DNA of 64,000 bases from Burkholderia sp. SRS-46 (GTDB lineage: Bacteria > Pseudomonadota > Gammaproteobacteria > Burkholderiales > Burkholderiaceae), in contig NZ_PTXL01000003.1 of the NCBI RefSeq assembly GCF_004343775.1, forward strand, positions 434,001 to 498,000, written 5' to 3'. Below are positions 17,218 to 26,348 of this stretch, in pieces. Each line of letters begins with the position of its first letter. Position 1 is the stretch's first letter. The notes under the pieces were generated by a model, which saw nothing but the letters and a program-made list of their open reading frames with translations, searched no databases and was not told the origin of the DNA. The position numbers were made by a program, and so were the translations under genes.

Positions 17218-18435
17218 ATGTCAGCAGATCCGACCTCGCTCGCGCCGCCCGCGCATGCAACCCAACTCACGCAGGGGCTCATCCTGCTGTTCGCATTCAG
17301 TTGCGGCGCCATCGTCGCGAACTTGTACTACGCGCAACCGATCACCGAGCTCATCGCACCCGGCCTGCACATGTCGAGCGATACGGCGAGCCTGATCGTG
17401 TCATTGACGCAGATCGGCTACGCGTTCGGCCTGTTCTTCATCGTGCCGCTCGGCGACCTGCTCGAAAACCGCAAGCTGATGATCGTCACGGCAGTCGTGT
17501 CGATCGCGAGCCTTGCGGCGGCCGCGGTCGTCCGCACGCCCGGGCTGTTCCTCGCGATTTCGCTGCTGATCGGCTTCAGCTCGGTCGCGGTGCAGATCCT
17601 GGTGCCGCTCGCCGCGCACCTCGCGCCGGACCATTCGCGCGGCCGGATCGTCGGCACGATCATGAGCGGGCTGTTGCTCGGCATCCTGCTGGCCCGGCCG
17701 CTGTCGAGCGTCGTGGCCGACGCATTCGGCTGGCGCGTCGTGTTCGCGGCGGCCGCCGTGCTGATGACGCTCGTCACGGCCGTACTCGCGCTGACGATCC
17801 CGTCGCGCCAGCCCGATCACCGCGCAACCTATTTCGAACTGATCGGCTCACTGCTGCATCTCGTTCGTACGATGCCGGTGCTTCGCCATCGCGCGTTCTA
17901 CCAGGGGCTGATGTTCGCGTCGTTCAGCCTGTTCTGGACCGCCGTGCCGGTCGAACTGACACGCCACTACGGGCTGTCGCAATCCGCCATCGGCATGTTC
18001 GCGCTGGTCGGCGCGATCGGCGCGACGTCGGCGCCCGTCGCGGGCCGTCTCGCGGACGCCGGCCATACCGTCCGCGCCACGCTGATCGCCCTGGTCGCCG
18101 GCACGCTGTCGTATGCGCCCACGCTGATCCACGCCGCCGGCCTGTTCGGCCTCGTCGTCACCGGCATCGTGCTCGACTTCGCGGTGCAGATGAGCATGGT
18201 GCTCGGCCAACGCGAGATCTACGCACTGGACGCCGCAAGCCGCAATCGGCTGAACGCGCTCTACATGACGAGCATCTTCGTCGGCGGTGCCGTCGGTTCC
18301 GCGCTCGCGAGCCCGCTGTACGAACATGGCGGCTGGCCGCTCGTCGCGGCTGTCGCCGGCGCGTTCCCGATCGTCGCGCTCGCGCATTACCTCGTGATCG
18401 GGCGGCCGCACGCGCAACGCCGCGCACACGCCTGA
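17218..18435 (+). CDS. MFS transporter (YnfM/AraJ-like drug:H+ antiporter family)
   Basis: A 405-residue membrane protein from ATG 17218 with about 12 hydrophobic helices. The ANLYYAQPI segment in helix 1 and GDLLENRKLMI in the helix 2-3 loop are typical MFS signatures of this efflux subgroup. Conserved charged and proline residues are present and length is normal, so it appears functional. It would export or import a small molecule using the proton gradient. The adjacent LysR and ene-reductase genes suggest involvement in response to an electrophilic compound, which is inference. Confidence 0.85.
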   Translation: MSADPTSLAPPAHATQLTQGLILLFAFSCGAIVANLYYAQPITELIAPGLHMSSDTASLIVSLTQIGYAFGLFFIVPLGDLLENRKLMIVTAVVSIASLAAAAVVRTPGLFLAISLLIGFSSVAVQILVPLAAHLAPDHSRGRIVGTIMSGLLLGILLARPLSSVVADAFGWRVVFAAAAVLMTLVTAVLALTIPSRQPDHRATYFELIGSLLHLVRTMPVLRHRAFYQGLMFASFSLFWTAVPVELTRHYGLSQSAIGMFALVGAIGATSAPVAGRLADAGHTVRATLIALVAGTLSYAPTLIHAAGLFGLVVTGIVLDFAVQMSMVLGQREIYALDAASRNRLNALYMTSIFVGGAVGSALASPLYEHGGWPLVAAVAGAFPIVALAHYLVIGRPHAQRRAHA

Positions 18436-18596
18436 ATCGGAGCCGGCGGCGCGTTCGTGCGCGAATCCGGCCACGGCCGGATGCGTGGCGCCGCGCCGCC
18501 GGCACGTCGACCACGACCTGTCCCGAAGCCCGCCACCGCGTTCGTCGAACGGATTCGTCACGGCGTTGCCCTGTCCCACGCACCAAGGAGTCAATC

Positions 18597-19709
18597 ATGT
18601 CTTTCCTGCTCAGTCCGTACGACCTGCGCGGCCTCGCGCTGCCCAACCGTGTCGTGATGGGCCCGATGACACGCTCGCGCGCACCGTTGCGCGGCGTGCC
18701 GACCGAACTGATGGCCGAGTACTACGCGCAACGCGCGTCCGCCGGGCTGATCGTGACCGAGGCGACCAACGTCAGTCCGGCCTCCGCGGCATTCGAACTG
18801 ACGCCCGGGCTCGTCGACGACGCGCAGGCCGCCGGCTGGAAACGGATTACCGACGCGGTCCATGCGAACGGCGGGCGCATCTTCGCGCAGCTGTGGCACG
18901 GTGGCCGGGTCAGCTCGCTGACGCTGCTCGGCGGCGCCGCGCCGCTGTCGCCGTCCGGCGTGAACGACGATCTCGAACAGCTTCAGGTCTGGGCGCAATT
19001 GCAGAACGGCTACTACACGAAGATCCACGCAACGCCGTCGCGCGCCATGACGACCGGCGAGGTCGTCGACGCGGTCGACGAATTCCGCCGCGCGGCGGCC
19101 CGCGCGATGGCCGCCGGTTTCGACGGCGTCGAGATCCACGCGGCCAACGGTTACCTGCCGCACCAGTTTCTCTCGTCGACGTTGAATCGCCGCGACGATC
19201 GCTACGGCGGGTCGATCGCGAACCGCGCGCGCTTTCTCGAGGAAATCGTCGCGGCAGTCGGCGGCGTCATGCCGCTCGAGCGCGTCGGCGTCCGCATCTC
19301 GCCGTACGCGAAGTACAACAACGTGCGCGACACCGCCCCGGATGCGACGTATGCGTACGTCGGCCGCATGCTCGACGAAGCCGGCGTTGCTTATCTGCAC
19401 GCGGCCGATACCAACGGCTGGAGCGGGGAACCCGACCTGCCGCGAATCGTCGAGCAGACGCGCCGGGCGTTCGGCGGCACGCTGATCGTCAACGGCGGCA
19501 TTGCGCCGGATGCCGCGAACGCGCTCGTCGAAGCCGGCGACGCGGATCTCGTCGCGTTTGCACGTGCGTATATCGCGAACCCCGATCTCGTCGAGCGCAT
19601 TGCGGCGCAGGCACCGCTCGCCGCGCCGGGGACAGCTGGCTGGTATGGCGGCGAGCGCGCCGGATACGTCGACTACGCCCGTCACGACGCGGCGAACTCG
19701 CAGGCGTGA
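18597..19709 (+). CDS. Old-yellow-enzyme-family alkene reductase
   Basis: A 370-residue FMN-dependent TIM-barrel enzyme from ATG 18597, with AAGGAG upstream. Signatures include LPNRVVMGPMTRSRA, QLWHGGRVS, EIHAANGYLPHQFLS (substrate-binding His and Asn pair), STLNRRDDRYGGSIANRARF and the FMN-phosphate segment with NGGIAPDAAN. It is closest in style to NemA/XenB-type reductases that reduce activated C=C bonds, nitrate esters or maleimides with NADPH. The preceding LysR and MFS genes form a common detoxification block. Confidence 0.9.
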   Translation: MSFLLSPYDLRGLALPNRVVMGPMTRSRAPLRGVPTELMAEYYAQRASAGLIVTEATNVSPASAAFELTPGLVDDAQAAGWKRITDAVHANGGRIFAQLWHGGRVSSLTLLGGAAPLSPSGVNDDLEQLQVWAQLQNGYYTKIHATPSRAMTTGEVVDAVDEFRRAAARAMAAGFDGVEIHAANGYLPHQFLSSTLNRRDDRYGGSIANRARFLEEIVAAVGGVMPLERVGVRISPYAKYNNVRDTAPDATYAYVGRMLDEAGVAYLHAADTNGWSGEPDLPRIVEQTRRAFGGTLIVNGGIAPDAANALVEAGDADLVAFARAYIANPDLVERIAAQAPLAAPGTAGWYGGERAGYVDYARHDAANSQA

Positions 19710-19937
19710 GCGGCGACGCGCCGCGGCGCGGGTCAACGGAGGCGGCGGGGAATGCCGCCCATGCCGTGAAAGACGCGGCGTCGTGACCATTCAGGCGTGC
19801 GATCGTTCGATGAGGCGTCGACGTCGATCGCGCGCCGCGTGAGAGCCGCTTTGCCGCGCCGGTTCGATCAGTACCCGCAATTCATCGTCAATGACCGGCG
19901 CGCCTGTCTCCTGGATTCCGTTGTTCAGGTATCCAAG

Positions 19938-20979
19938 GTGAGTAAACAGCCCTCTCTAGAATTTACCATTGCGGCTGCCACCGCCGCCGTCACGCACGAC
20001 GTTTCACCGGCGGCCCTGCCGGGCAGCCCCGTGCGCGAGAACCTCCATCGATTCCCGCAAGGTGTCGCCAGCGGTGATCCGCGCGATCGCTCCATCGTGT
20101 TCTGGACGCGATGCGTGCCGGTATCCAGCGGCGTGCGACGCGATGCAAAAGGTGTCGCGCGCGCGGTACCGCTACGACTCGAAGTATCGACGCTGCCGGA
20201 TTTCTCGACGCTCGTCGCCAGCGTACCGCTGAGAGCGCTGGCCACCCACGACTTCACCGTGCGCGCGAAGGTGACAGCCTTCTCGCCGAAGACCAACTAC
20301 CACTACCGATTCATCGCCGGCGACGACGTCAGCATGACGGGTGTCGCGCGCACGGCGCCGGACGCAAACGAGGCCAACGGCATGGGACGGATATCCCGCG
20401 CACAAGCACGAACTGCTCGCTTACTTGAGGGAGCACGGGATCCATAACGTCATCGCAATCACCGGAGACCTGCATGCATTCCAGTGCGGCGTCGTGCGGG
20501 ACGATCCCGATCCCGCGACCGGGGTGCCGGTCATCGTCGATTTCGTCTGCGCCGGCATCAGCAGCACGTCCTTCTATTCCTACCTGAACGTCGCATGGAA
20601 CGGTACGCCGCTCGCTTCGATAACGGCCACGCCTGCCAGACTCGATCGCTTCCTGACGGCGAACAACCCCGATCTGTGCCACGCCGACCACGACGCGCAG
20701 GGTTATGCGTCGGCCACCGTCACGCCGGAATACTTTTCCGTTACGTTCAACAGAGTGAAGCCGTTGAACCCGGACGGAGCCGCGCCCGCGGACGCATTGC
20801 TTGGCCGCACGCGATTGACCGTGCCCAGGGATTCAGTCGAGGTACACGTCGAACACATGGTGGTTCCGACGCGCCGTTTTTGGGATGCGTTGTGCGTTCC
20901 AGCAAGTTTGCGTGCGTGCTCCTGCCCGGTCATGCGCGACGGGTTAACCATGATCGACCGTCGAAAAACGCCATGTTAA
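19938..20979 (+). pseudogene. PhoD-like alkaline phosphatase, internally deleted and frameshifted
   Basis: The 5' part (from GTG 19938) reads HRFPQGVASGDPRDRSIVFWTRC and further PhoD N-domain sequence in one frame up to about 20370. The sequence then continues in the next frame with GYPAHKHELLAYLREHGI, IAITGDLHAFQCGVV and the PhoD C-terminus. About 150-200 central residues, including most metal ligands of the phosphodiesterase fold, are missing at the join near 20370-20400. The gene cannot make an active enzyme. Its broken state beside the first operator of the island suggests damage when the island was inserted. Confidence 0.8.
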
Positions 20980-20986
20980 CTTCCTA

Positions 20987-21011
20987 GATCATACGACTTG
21001 GTCATTTGACC
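20987..21011 (+). promoter_or_regulatory. Operator site A of the island TetR regulon
   Basis: Four half-sites GATCA, CGAC, GTCA, TGACC spaced 2, 3 and 2 bases: a near-complete match to the island consensus. It is the leftmost copy and marks the island edge, about 280 bases upstream of the first PhyH gene. Confidence 0.65.
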
Positions 21012-21183
21012 TGATCCGTAACAAATATGCCAGCGCACTGGTATCCCCCGCAAATGGCGCCATGTCTGCGGCCTCTGGAAACATGTACGGGATCACCCGG
21101 AGGTCGCGACAACGGCGGGAAGAGCGTGTGCGTGCCGTCAACTGGCGTGAAAGGAACGTATGGCAGAAAGCGAAGGCATACGT

Positions 21184-21208
21184 AGTCAAATGACTCAGTC
21201 AAATATTC
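21184..21208 (+). promoter_or_regulatory. Operator site B, proximal to first PhyH gene
   Basis: Half-sites AGTCA, TGAC, GTCA match with the standard 2- and 3-base spacing; the fourth half (TATTC) is degenerate. It lies about 80 bases before ATG 21289, where a repressor would cover or abut the promoter. It shares TCAAATGACTCAGTCAAA with site D. Confidence 0.7.
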
Positions 21209-21288
21209 GACTTGATGCCTGGATCACCACCCGAATCAGAACGTGACGCCGCGTCTGATTTACCCGTCCACGCAACTTTGAGGCAAAC

Positions 21289-22164
21289 ATGAACGCAAAC
21301 ATTCAGAGCATTCAGGGCTCCCTCCCTACCGTTCCCAAGCAGACCAGCGCACAAGAGATCGTGTCGCTCATGAATCAATACGGCGGAGTCCGGATCAAGA
21401 ATTATCTGACCCAGGAGCAGGTCGCGAACATCAACCGCGAGGTCGATGCTCCGCTCGAGCGGCTTCGCGAGGGGTCGTCGCACGAAAACGAACTGATCAA
21501 GGAATTCCACGGCACCTATACAAAGCGCCTGACGAACATGGTCACGCACAGCAAGACTTTTGGAGACGTGCTGGACGACGAACTCTTTCACGAACTCGGC
21601 GAGGTGCTCTACCGTGAAGAGTCCGGCGATTGGTGGCTTTCGACCGCGCAGGTCATCGACATCGGCCCGGGCAACACGGCACAGATGCTGCATCGCGATG
21701 TCGGCAATTTTCCGCCCCTGTGCGCGCTCGGAGTCAACGGGCCCACGGTGTTCACCAACCTCATGATTGCGCTGACGCGCTTCACCGAGGAAAACGGTGC
21801 CACCCGAATCATTCCGGGGAGCCAGAACTGGGACGAGGACTACTTCGACAGCAAGGGCACGCCCGAAATGACCATTGCCGCCGAGATGGACGCCGGCGAC
21901 GCCTTGCTGTTCAGCGGAAAGGTGATCCACGGTGGCGGCGCAAATGTGACGAAGAACGAGCGCCGACGCGGGCTCACGATTCCGATGCAACCGTCCTACC
22001 TGACGCCGGAGGAAGCGTATCCCTTCATCGTGGACATGGACACCGTGCGACGCCTGTCGAAACGCGTTCAGCGAATCATCGGCTTCCGCTCGCAATATCC
22101 CGCTGGCACGCCGGGCCTGTGGCAAGTCGACTACGACGATATCGCAACGCACCTCGGTCTCTAA
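21289..22164 (+). CDS. PhyH-family Fe(II)/2-oxoglutarate oxygenase (first copy)
   Basis: A 291-residue enzyme from ATG 21289, GAGG upstream. It is of the phytanoyl-CoA dioxygenase family: the iron facial triad is His135-x-Asp137 (MLHRDVGN) and His214 (VIHGGGAN), and an Arg near 226-228 would bind the 2-oxoglutarate C5 carboxylate. Such enzymes hydroxylate aliphatic C-H bonds using O2 and 2-oxoglutarate. It is preceded by operators A and B. A second, divergent PhyH gene lies at 28451-29329. Substrate is unknown; location beside transaminase and imine-reductase-like genes suggests hydroxylation of an amine, imine or precursor. Confidence 0.88.
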   Translation: MNANIQSIQGSLPTVPKQTSAQEIVSLMNQYGGVRIKNYLTQEQVANINREVDAPLERLREGSSHENELIKEFHGTYTKRLTNMVTHSKTFGDVLDDELFHELGEVLYREESGDWWLSTAQVIDIGPGNTAQMLHRDVGNFPPLCALGVNGPTVFTNLMIALTRFTEENGATRIIPGSQNWDEDYFDSKGTPEMTIAAEMDAGDALLFSGKVIHGGGANVTKNERRRGLTIPMQPSYLTPEEAYPFIVDMDTVRRLSKRVQRIIGFRSQYPAGTPGLWQVDYDDIATHLGL

Positions 22165-22270
22165 GCCAGGAACAGAGGCCTGCGTCGGTCCGGGCGGGTT
22201 GATCCCCCTCCCCGGATTCCGTGATGCACATGCGCGAGCCACGACAGAATCACCACCCGCGAGACACCCC

Positions 22271-22495
22271 ATGAAGATCGACCTGACGAATCGCGTTGCG
22301 ATCGTGACCGGCGACCAGGTCGCTCACCCGCTCGCCCAACGCCTCGACGAGGCGGCAAACCGCGGCGGCGAGATGGTTCCTTCATCCGGCGTTGCCCAGG
22401 GCGCTCTCGAGATCAATGCGGGGATTGCGCGTCTTTCCGAGGATGGCCCCCAAGAATCGACTTTCTATTGCACCTCACCCAACTCAGGAGCGTGA
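22271..22495 (+). pseudogene. SDR N-terminal stub
   Basis: The reading starts MKIDLTNRVAIVTGDQVAHP, the beginning of a short-chain dehydrogenase Rossmann fold, but the glycine motif that should follow VTG is lost and the remaining about 50 residues do not continue the family. No active-site YxxxK is present. It looks like an SDR gene that lost most of its body by internal deletion, leaving a 74-codon frame. Confidence 0.5.
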
Positions 22496-22497
22496 TC

Positions 22498-22608
22498 ATG
22501 GTGAAGCGTTTATTTGTCGCAATCTCTCTCGTTGCAGGGATCCTTCTTGTATTGAGCCCGGGATTCATGGTTCTCTACCATATCGAGCACTACGACTCGA
22601 GCCAATAG
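22498..22608 (+). CDS. 36-residue single-span membrane peptide
   Basis: A very short frame from ATG 22498 with AGGAG at good spacing. It encodes a Lys/Arg N-terminus, one strongly hydrophobic helix (LFVAISLVAGILLVL) and a polar tail ending HIEHYDSSQ. This composition is typical of real bacterial small membrane proteins, but it could also be a chance frame. It overlaps nothing and follows the SDR stub directly. Function unknown. Confidence 0.45.
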   Translation: MVKRLFVAISLVAGILLVLSPGFMVLYHIEHYDSSQ

Positions 22609-23111
22609 GCTCCACCTGGAAAGATCGAACATGCCGGCGTAGCCTTGTGCGCGGTCGTGTCGAACACGATCCGCGTAGCGCATTGCTCGCGCTTCGGTCG
22701 GCGGCTTTCGGTCTCGAACCAGCCCGACAGTTAGTGGGTCCATGCATCGAGGACGCGCGGGCCCGCGCGCTGCGGATACTTCCGACTGCGTAGATCAGTC
22801 TGCCCCTGCCTGCATCGTGCGTCTGAACACGCCCGTACGCACCACGATCTCCAGCGGCGAAATCTTCTGGCGGAAGTACACCGCCGCCCCTCCCAGCCCT
22901 CATCCCCGCCTTGATCGCCCTGCATCCCTGCTTGAAGGTTGAGCGGGGATTTTCATTATGCGGATCAGATAGCGACGCCGCACAGCGCAAGCCGGCGAAC
23001 TACCGCTGCTCAACTCGCCTCCCCCCCCGCCTCGGCATGCCGAGCGTGACGTTGATCCACGGCCGTGCGGGACTAGTGGAAAACGCCAATTTCCGTCTGC
23101 GCGACATTTGT

Positions 23112-23136
23112 AGACACTGGACTTGGTCAAATGACC
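23112..23136 (+). promoter_or_regulatory. Operator site C
   Basis: Half-sites GGAC, GTCA and TGACC match with standard spacing; the outer left half (AGACA) is degenerate. Upstream partner of site D, 172 bases start to start. Confidence 0.6.
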
Positions 23137-23283
23137 AATTCTCACGAGGCGCCGACAGACGCTCGGGCGCGCGACGCAGTGAGGCTGCATTCGCGACGCC
23201 AGGCAATACGGCGCGTCGATCCAACGATGAGACGCGAGATTTCAGAAGCTGCGTTCCCCGAAATTCCCGGGGCCCGAGTACTT

Positions 23284-23308
23284 TGTCAAATGACTCAGTC
23301 AAAAGACT
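23284..23308 (+). promoter_or_regulatory. Operator site D, proximal to class III aminotransferase
   Basis: Half-sites TGTCA, TGAC and GTCA match, the last (AGACT) only partly. It ends 50 bases before ATG 23359 and has an 18-base stretch in common with site B, so both rightward promoters are probably controlled alike. Confidence 0.7.
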
Positions 23309-23358
23309 TGATATCGGGTCTGACGTTCCGAGAACGAATTTTTCACAAGGAGTCGAGC

Positions 23359-24627
23359 ATGGACAGGCTGGCAAAGAAGAACGAGTGGTTTGCAAGAGCC
23401 GAAAAGGTCATCCCGGGCGGGATGTACGGTCACCAGAGTGTCAAGTATCTGACGGAAGATTTCCCGCTGTACTTTGCAAAAGCGAAAGGTACCCATCTCT
23501 GGGACGTCGACGGCAACAAGTACATCGACTACGTGTGTGGCTACGGCACGAATCTGTTCGGCTACGGCAACGAGCGGATCGAGCAGGCCGCAGCCCTCCA
23601 GTTGCAGAAGATCGACACGGCGACGGGCCCCAGCGAGGTGATGGTTCAGCTTGCCGAGGCGCTCACTCAACAGGTCAGCCACGCCGATTGGGCGATGTTC
23701 TGCAAGAACGGCTCGGACGCCACGTCGATGGCCATGGTGATCTCGCGCGCGTATCGCGAGAAGCGCAAGATTCTCGTTGCGCGCGGCACGTACCATGGTG
23801 CGTCTCCGTGGAACGTGCCCTATACGACGGGGATTACCAAGGAAGACCGGGCTCACGTCGTCTACTTCGAGTACAACGATATCGAGAGTCTCGATGCCGC
23901 TGTCAAGAGCGTCGACGGTGACGTAGCGGCCATCTACGCTACGCCGTTCCGGCACGAAGTGCTCTTCGATCAGTTTTTCCCGTCGATCGAGTACGCGAAG
24001 GAATGTCGTCGCCTCGCGGACGAGCAGGAAGCGCTTCTGGTCGTCGACGAGGTCCGCACGGGGCTGCGCCTGTCGCGTGATTGTTCGTGGTCGGACTGGG
24101 GCGTGCACCCGGACCTCAGTTGCTGGGGCAAGGCCATCGGCGGCGGCTATGCGATCGCTGCGGTTCTCGGTTCGGACAAGGCACGCGAGGCGGCGACGAA
24201 CATTTTCGTCACGGGCTCCTACTGGCTCTCGGCTGTGCCGATGGCCGCGGCCATCGAAACGCTGCGCCTGGTACGAGAAACGGACTACCTCGAACACACC
24301 AAGCGGTTGGCGGACAAGCTGCGCGCCGGCATCGCCGAGCAAGCCGAGCGGCATGGCTTCGAACTCAAGCAGACCGGGCCGAGCGTCATGCCCCAGATGC
24401 TTTTCGCGGGTGACGATGAGCTTGTGTCGCGCGGCCGGGCGTGGACTTCGGAAGTCATTAAAAATGGCGCCTATCTCCACCCGTGGCACAACATGTTCTT
24501 CACGGCGAGCCATACCGACGAAGACATCGCGCGGACGCTCGAGGCGACCGAAGCGGCGTTTGGCGCGATCAAGCAGAAGGCGGTTGCAGTGAGCCGCCTG
24601 GATATTCTGGACACCGTGCAGCGTTAG
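23359..24627 (+). CDS. Class III PLP-dependent aminotransferase (glutamate-semialdehyde aminomutase-like)
   Basis: A 422-residue enzyme from ATG 23359 (MDRLAKKNEW), chosen for the AAGGAG 6 bases upstream; the frame is open back to 23131 but that part contains operator D. PLP-site features are YHG at 145-147, the DEV motif with Asp230, and the Schiff-base Lys258 in WGKAIGGGY. It resembles glutamate-1-semialdehyde aminomutase and beta-amino-acid or omega-transaminases, not the heme pathway enzyme, because Burkholderia hemL lies elsewhere and context is catabolic. It would interconvert an amine and a carbonyl compound. It starts the short operon with the imine-reductase-like gene. Confidence 0.85.
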   Translation: MDRLAKKNEWFARAEKVIPGGMYGHQSVKYLTEDFPLYFAKAKGTHLWDVDGNKYIDYVCGYGTNLFGYGNERIEQAAALQLQKIDTATGPSEVMVQLAEALTQQVSHADWAMFCKNGSDATSMAMVISRAYREKRKILVARGTYHGASPWNVPYTTGITKEDRAHVVYFEYNDIESLDAAVKSVDGDVAAIYATPFRHEVLFDQFFPSIEYAKECRRLADEQEALLVVDEVRTGLRLSRDCSWSDWGVHPDLSCWGKAIGGGYAIAAVLGSDKAREAATNIFVTGSYWLSAVPMAAAIETLRLVRETDYLEHTKRLADKLRAGIAEQAERHGFELKQTGPSVMPQMLFAGDDELVSRGRAWTSEVIKNGAYLHPWHNMFFTASHTDEDIARTLEATEAAFGAIKQKAVAVSRLDILDTVQR

Positions 24628-24639
24628 TGCCGGACCGAG

Positions 24640-24798
24640 ATGACCGATGCGATGCGGGAGACCGACGATGGCAGGGTGCTGATCGAGCGCATCCCGACGC
24701 GGTGGCCGGGCAAGCCGGAAAGGCGGAACGACAGGTTCCTGCCGCATGTGGTCGACGGCGCCCCTGTTCCTCGCTGTGCAAAGCGAGTCCTGTTCTGA
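24640..24798 (+). CDS. Possible 52-residue ORF between aminotransferase and reductase
   Basis: A short frame from ATG 24640 (MTDAMRETDDGRVLIERIP) to TGA at 24796, lying in the 200 bases between two co-directional genes. It is charged and soluble-looking, without a strong ribosome-binding site or a recognisable domain. It may be a remnant of a longer gene or noncoding. Confidence 0.25.
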   Translation: MTDAMRETDDGRVLIERIPTRWPGKPERRNDRFLPHVVDGAPVPRCAKRVLF

Positions 24799-24831
24799 AG
24801 TTTCGTATCCCCGATTCGAAGGAGGTTTGTG

Positions 24832-25737
24832 ATGGCAGATACCGTAACGGCGCCGGCAATATGCGCCATTGGGCTCGGCGCAATGGGAGCGGCCCTGGCC
24901 AAGGCATTGCTTGCCGCTAATCATCGCGTCACCGTGTGGAACCGCACGGCGAGCAAGTCCGAGGCGCTTGGCGAGGTTGGCGCCCGGGTCGCACACTCAG
25001 CCGCGGAGGCGATCGATGCGAGTCAGGTCGTGGTCGTTTGCGTGCTCGATTATGGCGCGTCCGACTCGTTGCTGCGCACTCCGGACGTCGCGGCCCGTCT
25101 CAAGGGCAAAACGATCATCCAGCTCACGACGGGCACACCGGAGGACGCGCAAGATGCTTCGGAGTGGGCCAAGGAACACGGCGTGGCTTACCTGGACGGC
25201 ACCATCGGCTGCTACCCCAAGGATATCGGCACGCCAGATGGATCGATCCTGTATGCCGGCTCGCGCTCGACCTTCGAAACCCTGCGACCTACCTTGGCGA
25301 ACCTGGGTGGACATGCGTTGTTCCTTGGAGAGAGTTTCGGGAATGCCGCTATTCTCGACGGCGCTGTTGTGGGTTCGTTCTCCCTGGGGGCCGCGCTCGG
25401 GTTTCTCTACGGCGCCGCCGTATGTGACGCCGAAGGCATCTCCCTCGACACCTACTTGTCGCTTGCCTTGGCACGTCGTCCCTTCGTTGAGGATACGCTT
25501 CAGACGTGCGTACAGATGATCAAGAAAGGGAATTACTCAGGGTCGCAGGCCACCCTGGACAGTTGGGCCGCGGGTATCGGACAGCTTGTAGCGTTTAGCC
25601 AAGAAAGCGGTACGGACAGCAGCTACCCGCAAGAAGTCCTGGCGCGACTCCAGCAGGCCGTCGCCATGGGCCACGGTCAACATGAGCTGGCCGCCGTGTT
25701 TGAATGCTTCAGGAAGCCGCTCGCAGACCGGCGTTAG
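24832..25737 (+). CDS. Imine-reductase / beta-hydroxyacid-dehydrogenase-like NADPH enzyme (first copy)
   Basis: A 301-residue protein from ATG 24832, GGAGG 6 bases upstream. The Rossmann motif GLGAMG is at 14-19, and WNRT at 36-39 is the NADPH-selective pattern. The middle (VVCVLDY, IQLTTGTPEDA, YLDGTIGCYP) and the conserved Asp176 in AILDGAVVGS are features of imine reductases and reductive aminases rather than of 3-hydroxyisobutyrate dehydrogenases, which have a catalytic Lys at the equivalent helix. It would reduce an imine, possibly formed after the preceding aminotransferase acts. A paralogue lies at 29351-30208. Confidence 0.8.
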   Translation: MADTVTAPAICAIGLGAMGAALAKALLAANHRVTVWNRTASKSEALGEVGARVAHSAAEAIDASQVVVVCVLDYGASDSLLRTPDVAARLKGKTIIQLTTGTPEDAQDASEWAKEHGVAYLDGTIGCYPKDIGTPDGSILYAGSRSTFETLRPTLANLGGHALFLGESFGNAAILDGAVVGSFSLGAALGFLYGAAVCDAEGISLDTYLSLALARRPFVEDTLQTCVQMIKKGNYSGSQATLDSWAAGIGQLVAFSQESGTDSSYPQEVLARLQQAVAMGHGQHELAAVFECFRKPLADRR

Positions 25738-26348
25738 ATACAACCCAACCAGTATCCCGTTCCGCTATTAACGGACCTCTATTCACGTCGTATGTTGACG
25801 TCAACGGAACGGGAGAAGTCAGCATGACGATCGGACGACCGAAGGCGAGCGCGCGCAACTGATCTCGATAGCGCGTTCTCGCTCGATCGCGGCTGTGCTG
25901 GCCTCGTGTGTACGCATCGCGCGGCGACGCCCACGGCGCACCGGACGGCGCCCTTGGGTCACTGCTCGAGTTCGTGCTGAATCTTCAGATCCGTGCCGGG
26001 TACGCCACCGAGCTCGATCGCAGCGCGTCCAGCTCTTTAAGCTCGCAAGTTGATCGACCAGGCAGTCGCAGCGCGAATCGATCGAGGTCGGCTCGTCATG
26101 CCTGGGCGAGAGAGAAACGGAGGTACCGTTACGCAGCCAAAGGGCTGCAGACCTGACGCCGTAAATAGAACCTCTGCCGACTCCAGGCCAAATGCGCCCC
26201 ACGCTGCCCGTACGAGCGAGGCGTGGGTCGCAAGATATTGCTCGCGGTCAAATGGCACCCCCTCCACGGCGGGGTAGCTCATGATTGAAGTAGCTATCTC
26301 CATTTTCGCGCATGAAGATCCAAGGACGTTCCGGTGGACGCGCGGCAA
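25738..26348. other. Gene-free stretch with decayed sequence
   Basis: About 610 bases between two convergent units. A palindrome GTTGACGTCAAC is at 25794-25805, and an ATG with GGGAG before it at 25824 opens a frame (MTIGRPKASARN) that ends after 12 codons, as in a truncated regulator gene. A minus-strand frame at 26037-26348 has no clear family. I see no intact gene or operator. Confidence 0.4.

Larger units (their letters stand above)
22609..23358. other. Long intergenic region with operators C and D
   Basis: About 750 bases between the small peptide and the aminotransferase gene. Several short open frames on both strands show no recognisable protein family. The right third carries operators C and D and the AAGGAG ribosome-binding site of the aminotransferase. 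The left part is probably decayed sequence. Confidence 0.5.

Noticed and set aside
22742..22942. Plus-strand frame with SSGEIFWRKY
   Set aside because: No recognisable family, no ribosome-binding site, biased composition.
23131..23358. Upstream extension of the class III aminotransferase to 498 residues
   Set aside because: The extension crosses operator D, has no family similarity, and AAGGAG precedes the ATG at 23359.
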